From Tildeniella torsiva UHER 1998/13D (GTDB lineage: Bacteria; Cyanobacteriota; Cyanobacteriia; Phormidesmidales; Phormidesmidaceae), in the NCBI GenBank assembly GCA_019358835.1, contig JAHHIH010000002.1, positions 335,242 to 399,241 on the forward strand: a DNA stretch of 64,000 bases, given 5' to 3'. Position numbers and translations under genes: made by a program. Below are positions 43,054 to 51,622 of the stretch, piece by piece. The notes under the pieces are model-generated. The model was not told the origin of the DNA, did not search any database, and saw only the letters and a program-made list of their open reading frames with translations. Numbering within the stretch: position 1 is the stretch's first letter; each line of letters starts with the position of its first letter.

Positions 43054-43899
43054 TTACCGCCGTCTGCCAGAACGACGCGGGGCTGAGCGGCGTGAACTGC
43101 CAAAACTACCGTTTGAAGGCCGAACGCGCTCATTCCGTCGATTATTCCGTCGCAGATTACTGTTGCCGACACCATTGCCTGAAGGTCTATTGGTGTTAAC
43201 TCGCGGGGCAGTGCCAGTGGTCGAGCGGAGCCTGCCGCTGGCCCGAAACTGACGGTTCCGATATTCAGCAGGCGGTGCTTGGTAGCGTGACTGATAGCGC
43301 GAAACGGCTTCGTTGTAGCTGCGTCCATAGCCGCCATAGCCAACCAGTGCTACACCCGGTTGATAAATTGGCGGCATGTAATACTGCGGACGAAAGAGTA
43401 AGCTGCCGATCGCCTGACCCGCTATCGCTCCTGCAAAGGGCGTCCAAAAGCTGGGCTCTTGACGAACAATGACGACTTCTTCCTGTCCAGTCTGCGGGTC
43501 GGTTTGAGTGGCAGTAACGTTGTGAACATATTCAATACGAAAGTCGGGCGTTAGATACAGCGCTGGTTGTCCGTTTTCAACGCGCAGTTCACTCGATTTG
43601 CCCGCAGAGATTTCTTCGTCTGTTAGACGGGCCAATGGCAAATTGGCGCTGCGAAACATCGACTGCTCAGGCGCAGTGTTGAGCAATATTAGGCTGTATT
43701 CACCCAAACTGTCGTCGTAGGTAGCCTGCTGCACAGGATACGCTCCGTCTGTAATTGAGCTAACAGCAGCCGGGACAGTTGTTTCTTGCGGGAGCTGCGG
43801 TGCTGGTTGCGAGGTGGAGTAATCTTCTAAGCTAGTGCAGGCCACCGCCGACCACACTAAGGTTAATGCCATTAAAGAAGCAGAAAGTTTGCGTATCAT
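43054..43899 (-). CDS. Lipoprotein with Gly-rich middle and basic tail
   Basis: A 281-residue putative lipoprotein. The signal sequence MIRKLSASLMALTLVWSAVACTS has a lipobox-like VAC, so the Cys may be lipidated. A beta-rich domain follows (YDDSLGEYSLILLNT, FRSANLPLARLTDEEISAG, ALYLTPDFRIEYVHNVT), then a Gly-zipper segment (FAGAIAGQAIGSLLF), a Tyr/Pro/Gly-rich part, and a strongly basic Arg/Ser/Asn tail. The tail could bind nucleic acid or anionic polysaccharide; that is inference. It is 34 bases downstream of the DUF1517-like gene, same strand. Confidence 0.68.
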   Translation of the reverse strand: MIRKLSASLMALTLVWSAVACTSLEDYSTSQPAPQLPQETTVPAAVSSITDGAYPVQQATYDDSLGEYSLILLNTAPEQSMFRSANLPLARLTDEEISAGKSSELRVENGQPALYLTPDFRIEYVHNVTATQTDPQTGQEEVVIVRQEPSFWTPFAGAIAGQAIGSLLFRPQYYMPPIYQPGVALVGYGGYGRSYNEAVSRYQSRYQAPPAEYRNRQFRASGRLRSTTGTAPRVNTNRPSGNGVGNSNLRRNNRRNERVRPSNGSFGSSRRSAPRRSGRRR

Positions 43900-43933
43900 T
43901 TTAGTCAAGGGGGCGTTGTGAATCGAAAAAAAA

Positions 43934-44527
43934 CTAGAGCGGAATGAGTTCAGGAAAACTTTCAATCAGTTGGTCTGAGGTGAGTTCGTCTCCCAATTGA
44001 GCAGGAGAAAAATGAATTTGAATTGCTCTCAAAGTTTCCCTATAGTTCAGGTCAATTAGAGCTTTTAAACCTGCTCTTAATGCATTAACGTCGGCTAAAT
44101 TGTCTTCTAGTTCAGGCACTTCACCTTCAAGTGCAACGGTGAGCATGACAACCACATTTTGTGTCATAGGGATGGCGAAATCTTCACTGCTGTTTGAGTC
44201 AACGTCTGTTGCGCTGCCGTAACGTCCAGCCGAGTCAGTAAACAGCTCGCTAACGTAATCTCCGGCTTTGCCCTCATCCCAAAGAACATCTCCTTCGTTA
44301 GCTGCCGATTGCCAAAATGTTTCATACTCCAGCAGGCTTTCACAAACTCGCACGAGTTGCTCACCCAACACCTGCATATCACCTTCTGCGCTGACTACCT
44401 CGCGTGCCGCTCGATTGAGCACACCCAGCAGTGGTGCAACTTCTCGGCCTGAGAGATGCACAAAAATTCGACATACGACAAAGCGGGTCTGTCCACTCAG
44501 CCGGTTGAAGCGATCGCGCAAACCCAT
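43934..44527 (-). CDS. DUF1517-like cyanobacterial protein
   Basis: A 197-residue protein resembling the C-terminal part of DUF1517 proteins: RIFVHLSGREVAPLLGVLNRAAREVV, SAANEGDVLWDEGKAGDYVSELFTDSAGRYG, VVVMLTVALEGEVPELEDNL and the end QIHFSPAQLGDELTSDQLIESFPEL. It lacks the N-terminal membrane and Gly-rich part of longer DUF1517 members, so it may be soluble. Function unknown. It is the first gene of a likely operon with the lipoprotein gene. A TACAAT box lies about 40 bases upstream. Confidence 0.68.
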   Translation of the reverse strand: MGLRDRFNRLSGQTRFVVCRIFVHLSGREVAPLLGVLNRAAREVVSAEGDMQVLGEQLVRVCESLLEYETFWQSAANEGDVLWDEGKAGDYVSELFTDSAGRYGSATDVDSNSSEDFAIPMTQNVVVMLTVALEGEVPELEDNLADVNALRAGLKALIDLNYRETLRAIQIHFSPAQLGDELTSDQLIESFPELIPL

Positions 44528-44965
44528 AACAATTTAGTTTGATCAAGAGAAGCGTACAATTTTTATTGTAGAGAGCCCGGTTCACGACCGTCTTGATCTA
44601 AAGGTTGATTGATGGAGTGGTTTCTGCCATGGTTTAGGCAGATTACCCAACAGGAGGTTAGGCTGTTTCATTACCAAAACTTATGGGATGCAAGCTGCAT
44701 CCTTTAGAGCGATTTTAGGACAGCTTTTTTCTGTCCCTTAGGTGCCTGATCAGCGCTTTCAGCACATCCGTTTTATTTGGCCGACGGCGATCGCTCAAAC
44801 GCTACCACTGGTACTGGCGGCACTTCCAGCCGATGCCCGCCCAGGCAAAAGCATTGGCAAACACTACCACCCCTGGAACAGCGACGCTAATTCCGGAACA
44901 ATGACAAATAATTCTGGAACATACTACAGCAGCTACGGAGCGGATGCTCCCTTGCTACATAGAAA
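44528..44965. other. Intergenic region with possible minus promoter
   Basis: About 440 bases. TACAAT-TTTT-ATTGTA (44555-44570) is a 6-bp palindrome whose minus-strand TACAAT could be the -10 of the DUF1517-like gene. A small hairpin GGATGCA/TGCATCC lies at 44686-44702. A plus-strand reading frame from 44742 that runs into the antisense of the tRNA is not considered a gene. Confidence 0.5.
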
Positions 44966-45038
44966 CGAGCATGGCAGGATTCGAACCTGCGACCCCTAGA
45001 ACCGGAATCTAGTGCTCTATCCACTGAGCTACATGCCC
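44966..45038 (-). tRNA. tRNA-Arg (anticodon CCG)
   Basis: A 73-nt cloverleaf: acceptor GGGCATG/CATGCTC (one G-U pair), D arm GCTC/GAGC with loop AGTGGATA, anticodon stem CTAGA/TCTAG with loop TTCCGGT giving anticodon CCG, variable loop GGGTC, T arm GCAGG/CCTGC with loop TTCGAAT, and discriminator G. CCA is not encoded. Reads CGG arginine codons. Confidence 0.97.
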
Positions 45039-45108
45039 TTAGGCTGAACTATTCTAGCATCTGCTAGGGGTGTTATCACGACGACTCGTCCTTAATCTAC
45101 AACCGAGT

Positions 45109-45507
45109 ATGGCCAACACCGTTACCCCTTTTCTCATGTTTGAAGGCTCCGCTGAGGAGGCCATGACCCTTTATGCCTCGACCTTTAGCGGGTGTCAGGT
45201 AGACGAGATTGACTATTACGGTGCTGGGGAGCTGGGCAGGGAAGGCACGGTGAAGCAGGCTACCCTGATCGTGGGCGGGCTGACCATCATGTGCACCGAC
45301 AGCCCCATACCCCACGACTTTTCGTTTACCCCCTCAATGTCGCTATTCGTCGATTGCACCAGTGACGCTGAGCTTGAACAGGCCTTTGAGCGGCTTTCAG
45401 CTGGTGGCGAAGTGTTGATGCCGCTGGATGACTACGGCTTTAGCCAGCGATTTGGCTGGGTGAACGATCGCTTTGGCGTGTCGTGGCAGCTTAATCTGGC
45501 TAAGTAA
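45109..45507 (+). CDS. VOC (glyoxalase-fold) family protein, PhnB-like
   Basis: A 132-residue single-domain vicinal oxygen chelate protein of the PhnB/3-demethylubiquinone methyltransferase-like group. Seen: VTPFLMFEGSAEEAMTLYASTF, QATLIVGGLTIMCTDSPIPHDFSFTPSMSLFVDC split across two betaalphabeta units, GGEVLMPLDDYGFSQRFGWVNDRFGVSWQLNL. The ending F-G-W-x-x-D-R-F-G-V-x-W is diagnostic. Substrate unknown. ATG 45109 is preferred; the 13 codons upstream overlap the region just after the tRNA. Confidence 0.9.
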   Translation: MANTVTPFLMFEGSAEEAMTLYASTFSGCQVDEIDYYGAGELGREGTVKQATLIVGGLTIMCTDSPIPHDFSFTPSMSLFVDCTSDAELEQAFERLSAGGEVLMPLDDYGFSQRFGWVNDRFGVSWQLNLAK

Positions 45508-45580
45508 TCCAGAAACCGCAAACTAGGCCGCGCGGCTCATCTACGAGTTTTACCCCCTCTACCTCTCTACCTGAGACCCC

Positions 45581-46258
45581 ATGACCCAACCTACTGACAC
45601 CGCCAATACCCTCGATGCCGCCGCTGCCGCCCTGAGCCAAGAGGCTGAGGGGGCGGGTCTATCTGAAGAACAGTACCGCCGCAAAATGCAGCGCCGCCAG
45701 GAGGTGCAGCAGCAGCGCATCGCCGAGCGCAACGTCGAAAAGGGGCTAGTGATTATCAATACCGGCAACGGCAAGGGCAAAACTACCGCCGCTCTGGGCA
45801 TGGTGCTGCGCTCCCTCGGCCACGGCTACCGGGTGGCGATTGTGCAATTTATCAAAGGCGCGTGGGAGCCGGCGGAGAAGGCTGTGCTAGAGCGATTTGG
45901 CGACCAGCTCATCTTTCATGCCATGGGCGAAGGGTTTACCTGGGATACGCAGGATCGCGATCGCGACACCCAAACCGCCCAAACCGCCTGGGAAACGGCG
46001 CTTTCCTACATCCGCAACCCCGAGTACAAAACTGTTCTGCTCGACGAGGTGAATATCGCCCTCAAGCATGGCTTTTTGAGCGTCGATCAGGTAGTGGCGG
46101 GGCTGGCCGAAAAGCCGGAGATGACCCATGTCATTCTCACCGGGCGAGGGGCACCCCCGGCGCTAATCGACCAAGCCGACCTGGTGACGGAGATGACCCT
46201 GGTGAAGCACCCCTTCCGCGAACAAGGAATTAAAGCCCAGCCCGGCATCGAATTCTAG
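45581..46258 (+). CDS. cobO: Corrinoid adenosyltransferase CobO/BtuR
   Basis: Transfers the 5'-deoxyadenosyl group of ATP to cob(I)yrinate a,c-diamide or cobalamin. The modified P-loop IINTGNGKGKTTAALGMVLRSLGHG is characteristic, followed by VAIVQFIKGAWEPAEKAVL, ALSYIRNPEYKTVLLDEVNIALKHGF and THVILTGRGAPPALIDQADLVTEMT. The end, VKHPFREQGIKAQPGIEF, is also typical. At 225 residues, with a family-usual polar N terminus (RKMQRRQEVQQQRIAE). No cobalamin riboswitch is visible upstream. Confidence 0.96.
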   Translation: MTQPTDTANTLDAAAAALSQEAEGAGLSEEQYRRKMQRRQEVQQQRIAERNVEKGLVIINTGNGKGKTTAALGMVLRSLGHGYRVAIVQFIKGAWEPAEKAVLERFGDQLIFHAMGEGFTWDTQDRDRDTQTAQTAWETALSYIRNPEYKTVLLDEVNIALKHGFLSVDQVVAGLAEKPEMTHVILTGRGAPPALIDQADLVTEMTLVKHPFREQGIKAQPGIEF

Positions 46259-46275
46259 GGACTGCGCTGTCATCG

Positions 46276-46292
46276 GGTGGGCACTGCCCACC
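46276..46292. repeat. GGTGGGCA-C-TGCCCACC palindrome
   Basis: Perfect 8-bp inverted repeat with a 1-base centre, 17 bases after cobO. A degenerate relative, GGTGGGCATTGCCCTCCCTAC, lies at about 23266 after the SelO gene. This is a dispersed intergenic palindrome family. Confidence 0.65.
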
Positions 46293-46345
46293 ATTGGAAA
46301 GGCCTTTCTCAGGCCACCCCCTCAATATCAAACCCCTGATGACCT

Positions 46346-47200
46346 ATGGATCGCTACGCCACCCTACGCCGCATCCAGAGCCTAGACCCCGAGCGCGACC
46401 ACGCCGAAATCTGCTGCTTGCTAGCCGGGTATGAATTTCCCTGGGATGTCACCCGCGCTCTAGAGGTCGCCCTGCTGCGGACGTTCTGCATTCCCAGCGT
46501 GTCGGTGCTGCTGGATAAAACCGGCGAGTTTCGCCACCATGCCCAAAAGCGCTATGACGACACCGGCATTGTGGTGTCTGAGGTGCTCAAGCACGGCTAC
46601 GACAGCCCCCGTGGCGAGGCATTTATTCAACGCATGAACGCCATTCACCGCCATTACGCCATTGGCAACCGCGACTACCTCTACGTGCTCTCGACCTTTG
46701 TGTACGAGCCGATTCGGTGGTGCGATCGCTTTGGCTGGCGGCCCTTTTGCGAGCAAGAGAGGCTGGCCTGCTACTACTTCTGGCGAGCGATCGGCGATCG
46801 CATGGGCATTCAAGAGATTCCGCCCACCTACGCGGCGTTTGAGCAGTTCAACCGCGAGTTTGAGGCCGAGCAGTTTGCCTACGCCCCTACCAACCAGCGG
46901 GTCGCCAACGCCACTCGGCACATGCTGCTGTCGTGGTTCCCTGCCGTCATGCGCCCGGTGGTGAACTGGGGACTGCCTTGCCTACTCGATTCACCGTTGC
47001 TAGCGGTGCTGGGCTGGCAGCCAGTGCCGGTGGCAGTGCAGCAGTTGGCTAACACCGCTCTTAAATCCCGCAGTCGCCTACTGCGCCGCCTGCCACCGCG
47101 CACTGAGCCCAATTTTTTCGTCGATCAATCTATCCGCAGCTACCCTGAGGGCTATGGGGTTGAGGATATTGGGCCAGAAGCGCTGCGATCGCGCCTGTAG
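46346..47200 (+). CDS. MpaB-like (DUF2236) oxygenase-fold protein
   Basis: A 284-residue member of the DUF2236/MpaB/latex-clearing-protein superfamily, which binds a b-type heme between helices. Seen: YATLRRIQSLDPERDHAEI, the family stretch EFPWDVTRALEVALLRTFCIPSVS, a likely heme/active segment RMNAIHRHYAIGNRDYLYVLSTFVYEPIRW, and ERLACYYFWRAIGDRMGI with IPPTYAAFEQFNREFE. A hydrophobic segment lies near LLSWFPAVMRPVVNWGLPCLL. Substrate unknown. Starts 87 bases after cobO. Confidence 0.85.
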   Translation: MDRYATLRRIQSLDPERDHAEICCLLAGYEFPWDVTRALEVALLRTFCIPSVSVLLDKTGEFRHHAQKRYDDTGIVVSEVLKHGYDSPRGEAFIQRMNAIHRHYAIGNRDYLYVLSTFVYEPIRWCDRFGWRPFCEQERLACYYFWRAIGDRMGIQEIPPTYAAFEQFNREFEAEQFAYAPTNQRVANATRHMLLSWFPAVMRPVVNWGLPCLLDSPLLAVLGWQPVPVAVQQLANTALKSRSRLLRRLPPRTEPNFFVDQSIRSYPEGYGVEDIGPEALRSRL

Positions 47201-47268
47201 CGCTTCACCAACGCTATCGCTGGGGTTATGCACTATCATCAGAAGCCTTAGCCGCTACCGGTAGCCCC

Positions 47269-47859
47269 ATGCCCGACTATCAGCCATCCTTGCTCTCCGA
47301 CGCCGATCTGCGGGCGGCGGATTTGTCGTGGGCCTACAATCGTCCGGCGGGGTCGGCCATGCCAGCGGACGAACTCCAGGGCTGGAAACAGCGGGTGGCT
47401 CAGTTTCAGGCCACCGTCCAGGCTGACCCGTCGGTACAGGGGACGCTGTTTGATGTCGCCGATGCCTCCCCCGCGGATACAATTAATCCCTTTGCTCTGC
47501 CGCCCCGCAATGCCGAGTTCTGGCGAGGGCAGTTCCAAGAGTCGGGGGTGCCTGCCCTGTACTTTGTGGTCGATCACGACGCGGCGGTGCTGCTCTACGT
47601 AGGCGAAACCGTGAAGTCAAACCAGCGCTGGAAGGGGGTGCACGACTGCAAGCGCTACATTCTCAGCTATGTGGAAGTCCACCGGATTCACGATCTGCCC
47701 GTAGCGGTAAATATTGGCTTTTGGCCCCATGCCGACGGCGATCGCAAGGCCCGCCAGGCTCTAGAACTAGAGCTGATTCGCCGCTGGCGATCGCCCTTCA
47801 ACAAAGAAAACTGGGCGATCTGGAGCACCCCCTTTGTAGGCGGCAAACTGGAGCCCTAG
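47269..47859 (+). CDS. GIY-YIG nuclease family protein
   Basis: A 196-residue protein with a divergent GIY-YIG endonuclease domain at about 100-190. ALYFVVDHDAAVLLYVGET is the GIY...YIG pair (here LYF...YVG), followed by KSNQRWKGVHDCKRYI with the conserved Arg, and ALELELIRRWRSPFNKENW with the catalytic Glu and final Asn. The N-terminal 95 residues (LSWAYNRPAGSAM, LQGWKQRVAQFQ, TLFDVAD) form a separate region seen in cyanobacterial relatives. Biological role unknown; it is monocistronic. Confidence 0.82.
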   Translation: MPDYQPSLLSDADLRAADLSWAYNRPAGSAMPADELQGWKQRVAQFQATVQADPSVQGTLFDVADASPADTINPFALPPRNAEFWRGQFQESGVPALYFVVDHDAAVLLYVGETVKSNQRWKGVHDCKRYILSYVEVHRIHDLPVAVNIGFWPHADGDRKARQALELELIRRWRSPFNKENWAIWSTPFVGGKLEP

Positions 47860-47897
47860 GGTATGCTGTTCCCCAATCTCTAATATCGTGGCAATGG

Positions 47898-48323
47898 CTA
47901 GCGACTTTGGTAGCCTGGGCCTTGAAAATAGTTCACCAGAGCAATAGCTAGCCCCCCCAACAGCGCGTAGACAATCATCGCAATCAGGTTGTTGAGATCG
48001 AAAATTCGCGTGGCGTCAGCGCTGGTAGGGCTGATAAAAAGGGTCGAAAACGGCCACATAAACGGCTCTGCCAGGGCATAAATCGTTCGGGCAAAAGGGT
48101 TGTCGGGGTTTGCGCTAGACAGGCGCAAAAAGAAGCGCAGACTCAGCAGAATCTCTAGGGCACCGACCAGGAGAGCGATTGTATTGCGTACCCAGGCCAA
48201 CCTGGAGCGCCGCCGGGCCGCCCGCAGCCGATCTTGTTCTTGTCTAAGGCGGTAGACCTCCTGGTTTTGAATGAGTTCTCGGTGGCGTTCAAACTCATCG
48301 TGTCCGTTGGGTGTCTGGCTCAT
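47898..48323 (-). CDS. YggT-like membrane protein
   Basis: A 141-residue protein. A charged N-terminal coil (HRELIQNQEVYRLRQEQDRLRAARRRSRLA) precedes two membrane helices: VRNTIALLVGALEILLSLRFFL and NNLIAMIVYALLGGLAIALVNYF. Between them stands SANPDNPFARTIYALAEPFMWPFSTLF, which matches the YggT pattern N-P-x-N-P-f-x-x-x-I-y-x-l-T-e-P. YggT relatives in plants and cyanobacteria are linked to membrane and nucleoid organisation or cytochrome maturation; the function here is not assigned. Confidence 0.78.
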   Translation of the reverse strand: MSQTPNGHDEFERHRELIQNQEVYRLRQEQDRLRAARRRSRLAWVRNTIALLVGALEILLSLRFFLRLSSANPDNPFARTIYALAEPFMWPFSTLFISPTSADATRIFDLNNLIAMIVYALLGGLAIALVNYFQGPGYQSR

Positions 48324-48631
48324 GGGGGTGTTATCGCCTGCAATTAATAGTTCTTGATGCTACAGCCGCCGCCACGTTAGATAAAACATAACGGAGTTTG
48401 GCCAGCGCTATAGGGTTGTCTCACTCTATATAGGGTATGGCTCAGAGGCTATCTCTGACAGAGATATTACTAAACCAGCAACAATAGCGCCTACCACCAT
48501 AAATTAACGGCATAGGAAAGCTATAGGAAATACGAGGAAGTGGACTCTAACCAGTCCCCAAACCTGCGCTCCTATGATGTAGGCGATCGCTGCTTTGTCC
48601 GATCTACTCCCGTATCCAACCGGTCTATTCC
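48324..48631. other. Intergenic region, nothing identified
   Basis: About 300 bases between the YggT-like and ArsA genes. Contains a few short AT-rich boxes (TATATAGGG near 48426) and a HIP1 site at about 48583. No ORF, repeat or RNA is supported. Confidence 0.5.
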
Positions 48632-49813
48632 CTAACCAGCGCTGGCAAAGCGAATCTTCAGGTAGTCGTCTTCCATCTTTGCGCCGGAGGGCTGGAGCGC
48701 CGCCAGAGCCTGGGGCAGCACCAAGTTGCGGCGGTGGTTGCCGATGCGCACATTCAGCTCGTCGGCAGACTTGCTCAGCTCAATCTGGTCTTTGGGAATG
48801 CCAGGAAGATAGAGTTCTAGACTGTAGCAGCCCTCCTCCTGCACCACGCGCAGGGTGGTCTCTTTGTAGTAGACCTGGGTGGGGTCTTCGTCGGTGTACA
48901 GAGTTTCTTTAAGGCGCTGGAGGGATTCTAGACCGCAGAGTTCTTCGGCAAACAGGGGCACCTCTTTCACCGGCAGGGGGTGAAAGTTCTCGTGAATTTC
49001 CTGCTTGTACTGCTGCTGCTTTTCCTTCATGCGCTGAAAGAAAGGATCTTGCACCTCGTCGGGGATAATGCGGTTGGCGATCACCAGGTCGGTGCCGACG
49101 TTGTAGAGGCTGAGGTAGGCGTGGGCCCGCAGCGATTCTTTGATCACCATTTTTTCGGGGTTAGTGACCAGCCGCACGGAAGTGGTGCCCGCGTCGGTGA
49201 GCACCTTTTCTAGCTCAATCAGCTGCTCATAAAATTCGTAGGGGGCATCCATCACCTCCTTGGTAGGCAGGTTAAAGCCCGCCACCGGGCGAAAGAAGGG
49301 CTGCACCAGGGGCCGCAGCGCTTCGGAAACGGCTTGGAAGGGTTTATAGAGTTTGCGCATGTACCAGCCTGCTACCTCGGGTAGGCTGAGCAAACGCAGG
49401 GCCGTGCCGGTGGGGGCCGAGTCGATAATTAGCACGTCGTACTCGCCTTCGTCGTGGTGGCGCTTCATGCGCACCAGGCTGAAGATCTCATCCATGCCGG
49501 GCAGAATGGCTAGCTCTTCGGCCTCGATACCTTCGAGACCGCGAGCTTGGAGAACGTCGGTAATGTAGCGCTTCACCGCGCCCCAGTTGCCTTCAAGCTC
49601 CATCAGGGCGTCTAGCTCAGCACCCCAGAGATTGGGCTGCACGAGGCGGGGGTCGTGGCCAAGTTCCATATCAAAGCTGTCGGCCAGGGAGTGGGCGGGG
49701 TCGGTGCTGAGTACCAGGGTTTTGTAGCCTAGTTCGGCACAGCGCAGCCCTGTGGCAGCGGCTACGGAGGTTTTGCCTACGCCGCCTTTGCCGGTCATTA
49801 ACAATACCCGCAT
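48632..49813 (-). CDS. ArsA/GET3-type ATPase with HSP20-like C-terminus
   Basis: SIMIBI-class ATPase related to ArsA and the tail-anchored-protein targeting factor GET3. The deviant P-loop [22 protein letters not shown] is followed by switch [16 protein letters not shown] and [18 protein letters not shown]. After about residue 300 comes an alpha-crystallin-like domain ([36 protein letters not shown]), a known pairing in cyanobacteria. It lacks the arsenite-binding Cys triad of true ArsA and is not near ars genes, so a chaperone or targeting role is more likely. 393 residues. Confidence 0.93.
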   Translation of the reverse strand: MRVLLMTGKGGVGKTSVAAATGLRCAELGYKTLVLSTDPAHSLADSFDMELGHDPRLVQPNLWGAELDALMELEGNWGAVKRYITDVLQARGLEGIEAEELAILPGMDEIFSLVRMKRHHDEGEYDVLIIDSAPTGTALRLLSLPEVAGWYMRKLYKPFQAVSEALRPLVQPFFRPVAGFNLPTKEVMDAPYEFYEQLIELEKVLTDAGTTSVRLVTNPEKMVIKESLRAHAYLSLYNVGTDLVIANRIIPDEVQDPFFQRMKEKQQQYKQEIHENFHPLPVKEVPLFAEELCGLESLQRLKETLYTDEDPTQVYYKETTLRVVQEEGCYSLELYLPGIPKDQIELSKSADELNVRIGNHRRNLVLPQALAALQPSGAKMEDDYLKIRFASAG

Positions 49814-50174
49814 GTGGGTGTCCTCGTTTTTCCTTATGGTTCCCTATTTCTATAATCTATAGGGTTTTTGAGGTTTCCGCAGGGCGGGAGAGAGAGCATG
49901 TTGGAGTGCGATCCCCAAAATCGTCATTTTTTCTACGCTTGAAGGTTTTTGGCTCGATGGACAACGGGGAAGATTATTCGAACCTGGCTAGCGAGGGTTC
50001 ATCAGATCAGGGGTGCAAGAACCTACTCCCATAACCGCAAGGTAGGCAAACCCCCGTCCCTAGACTTACGATTTAATTAAGACGCAGGCGTGCCTACTTT
50101 TCAATTTGGTCGAAGGCTCCCTCCACCATTGGGGGTGAATGCTAAGGAGTGTTTCCGGTAGATGTAGCTTGGCG
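49814..50174. other. Intergenic region before DUF6883 gene
   Basis: About 360 bases. TATAATCTATAG at 49851-49862 is AT-rich and might be part of the minus-strand promoter of the ArsA gene. The stretch near 50130 has GGGGGTGAATG, a possible RBS plus alternative upstream start (ATG 50139) for the DUF6883 gene. No other feature is supported. Confidence 0.45.
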
Positions 50175-50495
50175 ATGAAACTACAAGGCACCATAGTCAT
50201 TCCTGATGCCAAGCTCACTCAATATTTGCTGGTGTCTCGACCAGAAGACGACAAATCAAAATTCTTAGCCCAGGTCGGCTTTACCCTGGACAACCCCGAC
50301 CAGCTAAAACAAGCCGTCCTTAAGCTGGCTCAAAGCTACGAGGCGATCGTAGACCGCCAAAACAAGTATGGTACTTATTACCTTGTAGAAGGCCCATTGC
50401 TTGGCCCAAATGGATCCCTTGCCGTTGTTACCGTTTGGATCGAGCGCACCGTAGATGGCATTTTCCAGTTTGTTACTCTAAAGCCAAAACGATGA
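50175..50495 (+). CDS. DUF6883 family protein
   Basis: A 106-residue protein resembling DUF6883: MKLQGTIVIPDAKLTQYLL, then DDKSKFLAQVGFTLDNPDQLKQAVLKLAQSYEAI, YGTYYLVEGPLLGPNG and AVVTVWIERTVDGIFQFVTLKPKR. DUF6883 proteins are small alpha+beta proteins often next to other small unknown genes and suspected to be toxin-like. ATG 50175 fits the family start; ATG 50139 is an alternative. The stop overlaps the start of the DUF4926 gene in an ATGA, so the two are translationally coupled. Confidence 0.75.
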   Translation: MKLQGTIVIPDAKLTQYLLVSRPEDDKSKFLAQVGFTLDNPDQLKQAVLKLAQSYEAIVDRQNKYGTYYLVEGPLLGPNGSLAVVTVWIERTVDGIFQFVTLKPKR

Positions 50496-50749
50496 AGGAT
50501 ACCGTTATACCCCTTTACAGCCGCGTTTCGCTCAGCCGAGACTTCCCTGACTACAACCTCAAGCAGGGTGATATCGCCACCTTGATTGACACCGTCCCTG
50601 ACCCAGACGGCATTGAAGAGGGCTACATTCTTGAGGTTTTCAACGCCCTGGGCGAATCTATTGATGTGGTCACTGTGCCCAGGTCTGGTGTATCGCCGCT
50701 GCGCTCAGATGAAATTTTTTCGGTGCGCTCATTAGTTCCGGCTTCATAA
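50492..50749 (+). CDS. DUF4926 family protein
   Basis: An 85-residue SH3-like beta-barrel protein of the DUF4926 family: IPLYSRVSLSRDFPDYNLKQGDIATLID, then GYILEVFNALGESIDVVTV and the end LRSDEIFSVRSL. The pattern L-x-x-G-D-x-G-T-I-V...Y-x-V-E-F is typical of these domains. Its ATG (50492) overlaps the stop of the DUF6883 gene by four bases. The pair has the shape of a toxin-antitoxin module, but this is inference. Confidence 0.78.
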   Translation: MKDTVIPLYSRVSLSRDFPDYNLKQGDIATLIDTVPDPDGIEEGYILEVFNALGESIDVVTVPRSGVSPLRSDEIFSVRSLVPAS

Positions 50750-50794
50750 CCTGGTGAGGCGGGTCAATGCTCCTTAATTTACTCGCTTACTCCC

Positions 50795-51571
50795 CTAGGC
50801 CGCGATCGCATCCATCAACTCCTCCGCCATATCGAAGTTGGCGGTGACGGACTGCACGTCGTCGAGGTCTTCAAGGGCATCCATCAGCTTGACCAAAAGG
50901 CGGGCCTGGTCAGGATCCTCGACCACCAGGGTGTTGCTGGGCAACCAGCGCAGCTCTGCCTGGTGGACAGTTAATCCCTGAGCCTTGAGGCTGGTGTCGA
51001 AGGTTTCCAGCTCGGCGGGGGCGCAGAATAGCTCGGCGGCGGGAATTTCTTCGTCGCGGCGACCTAGCACCGTGGTCAGTTCGTAGGTTTCGGCTCCGGC
51101 CTCCATGGCGGCTTCCAGCAGGGTTTCTTCATCGCCGGGGTGGAGAGTGGTGATGACGCCTTTTTGCTCAAACATCCAGCCAACGCAGCCGGTTTCACCC
51201 AGGTTGCCGTTGCTTTTGCTAAAGGCGGCGCGCAGGTCTGCGGCGGTACGGTTGCGGTTGTCGGTGAGGGCTTCGATTAAGATGGCGACGCCGCCGGGGC
51301 CGTAGCCCTCGTAGCGGATTGCCTCGAAGCTGTTGTCGGCACTGAGGTTGCCGGAACCTTTGGCGATCGCGCGATCGATATTGTCGTTCGGCACCCCGGC
51401 CGCCTTGGCTTTATCAATGGCCGTGCGCAGCTGAAAGTTGCCCGCCGGGTCACCCCCCTGGCGGGCTGCCACGATAATTTCCCGCGACATTTTGGCGAAA
51501 ACTTTGCCTCTTACGGCATCAACCCGCGCTTTTTGGCGCTTGATGTTGGCCCACTTGCTATGACCTGCCAT
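50795..51571 (-). CDS. yebC: YebC/PmpR family regulator (TACO1-like)
   Basis: YebC/TACO1 protein; members act as transcription regulators or help ribosomes through proline-rich stretches. The start MAGHSKWANIKRQKARVDAV is diagnostic, followed by KVFAKMSREIIVAARQGGDP, IDRAIAKGSG, EAIRYEGYGPGGVAILIEALTDNRNRTAADLRAAFSK, broken here into family blocks, and GCVGWMFEQKGVI. Full length at 258 residues, with the acidic third domain (LMDALEDLDDVQSVTANFD). Confidence 0.96.
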   Translation of the reverse strand: MAGHSKWANIKRQKARVDAVRGKVFAKMSREIIVAARQGGDPAGNFQLRTAIDKAKAAGVPNDNIDRAIAKGSGNLSADNSFEAIRYEGYGPGGVAILIEALTDNRNRTAADLRAAFSKSNGNLGETGCVGWMFEQKGVITTLHPGDEETLLEAAMEAGAETYELTTVLGRRDEEIPAAELFCAPAELETFDTSLKAQGLTVHQAELRWLPSNTLVVEDPDQARLLVKLMDALEDLDDVQSVTANFDMAEELMDAIAA

Positions 51572-51622
51572 ACCTCACAAACGGGTAACTGCATGCTTGA
51601 TTTTATCGCCCCAGGGACGATC

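Noticed and set aside
44742..44999. 85-residue plus-strand ORF ending in HGRIRTCDP
   Set aside because: Its end is the antisense of tRNA-Arg; this ending is a well-known translation artefact over tRNA genes, and the rest has no family or good RBS.
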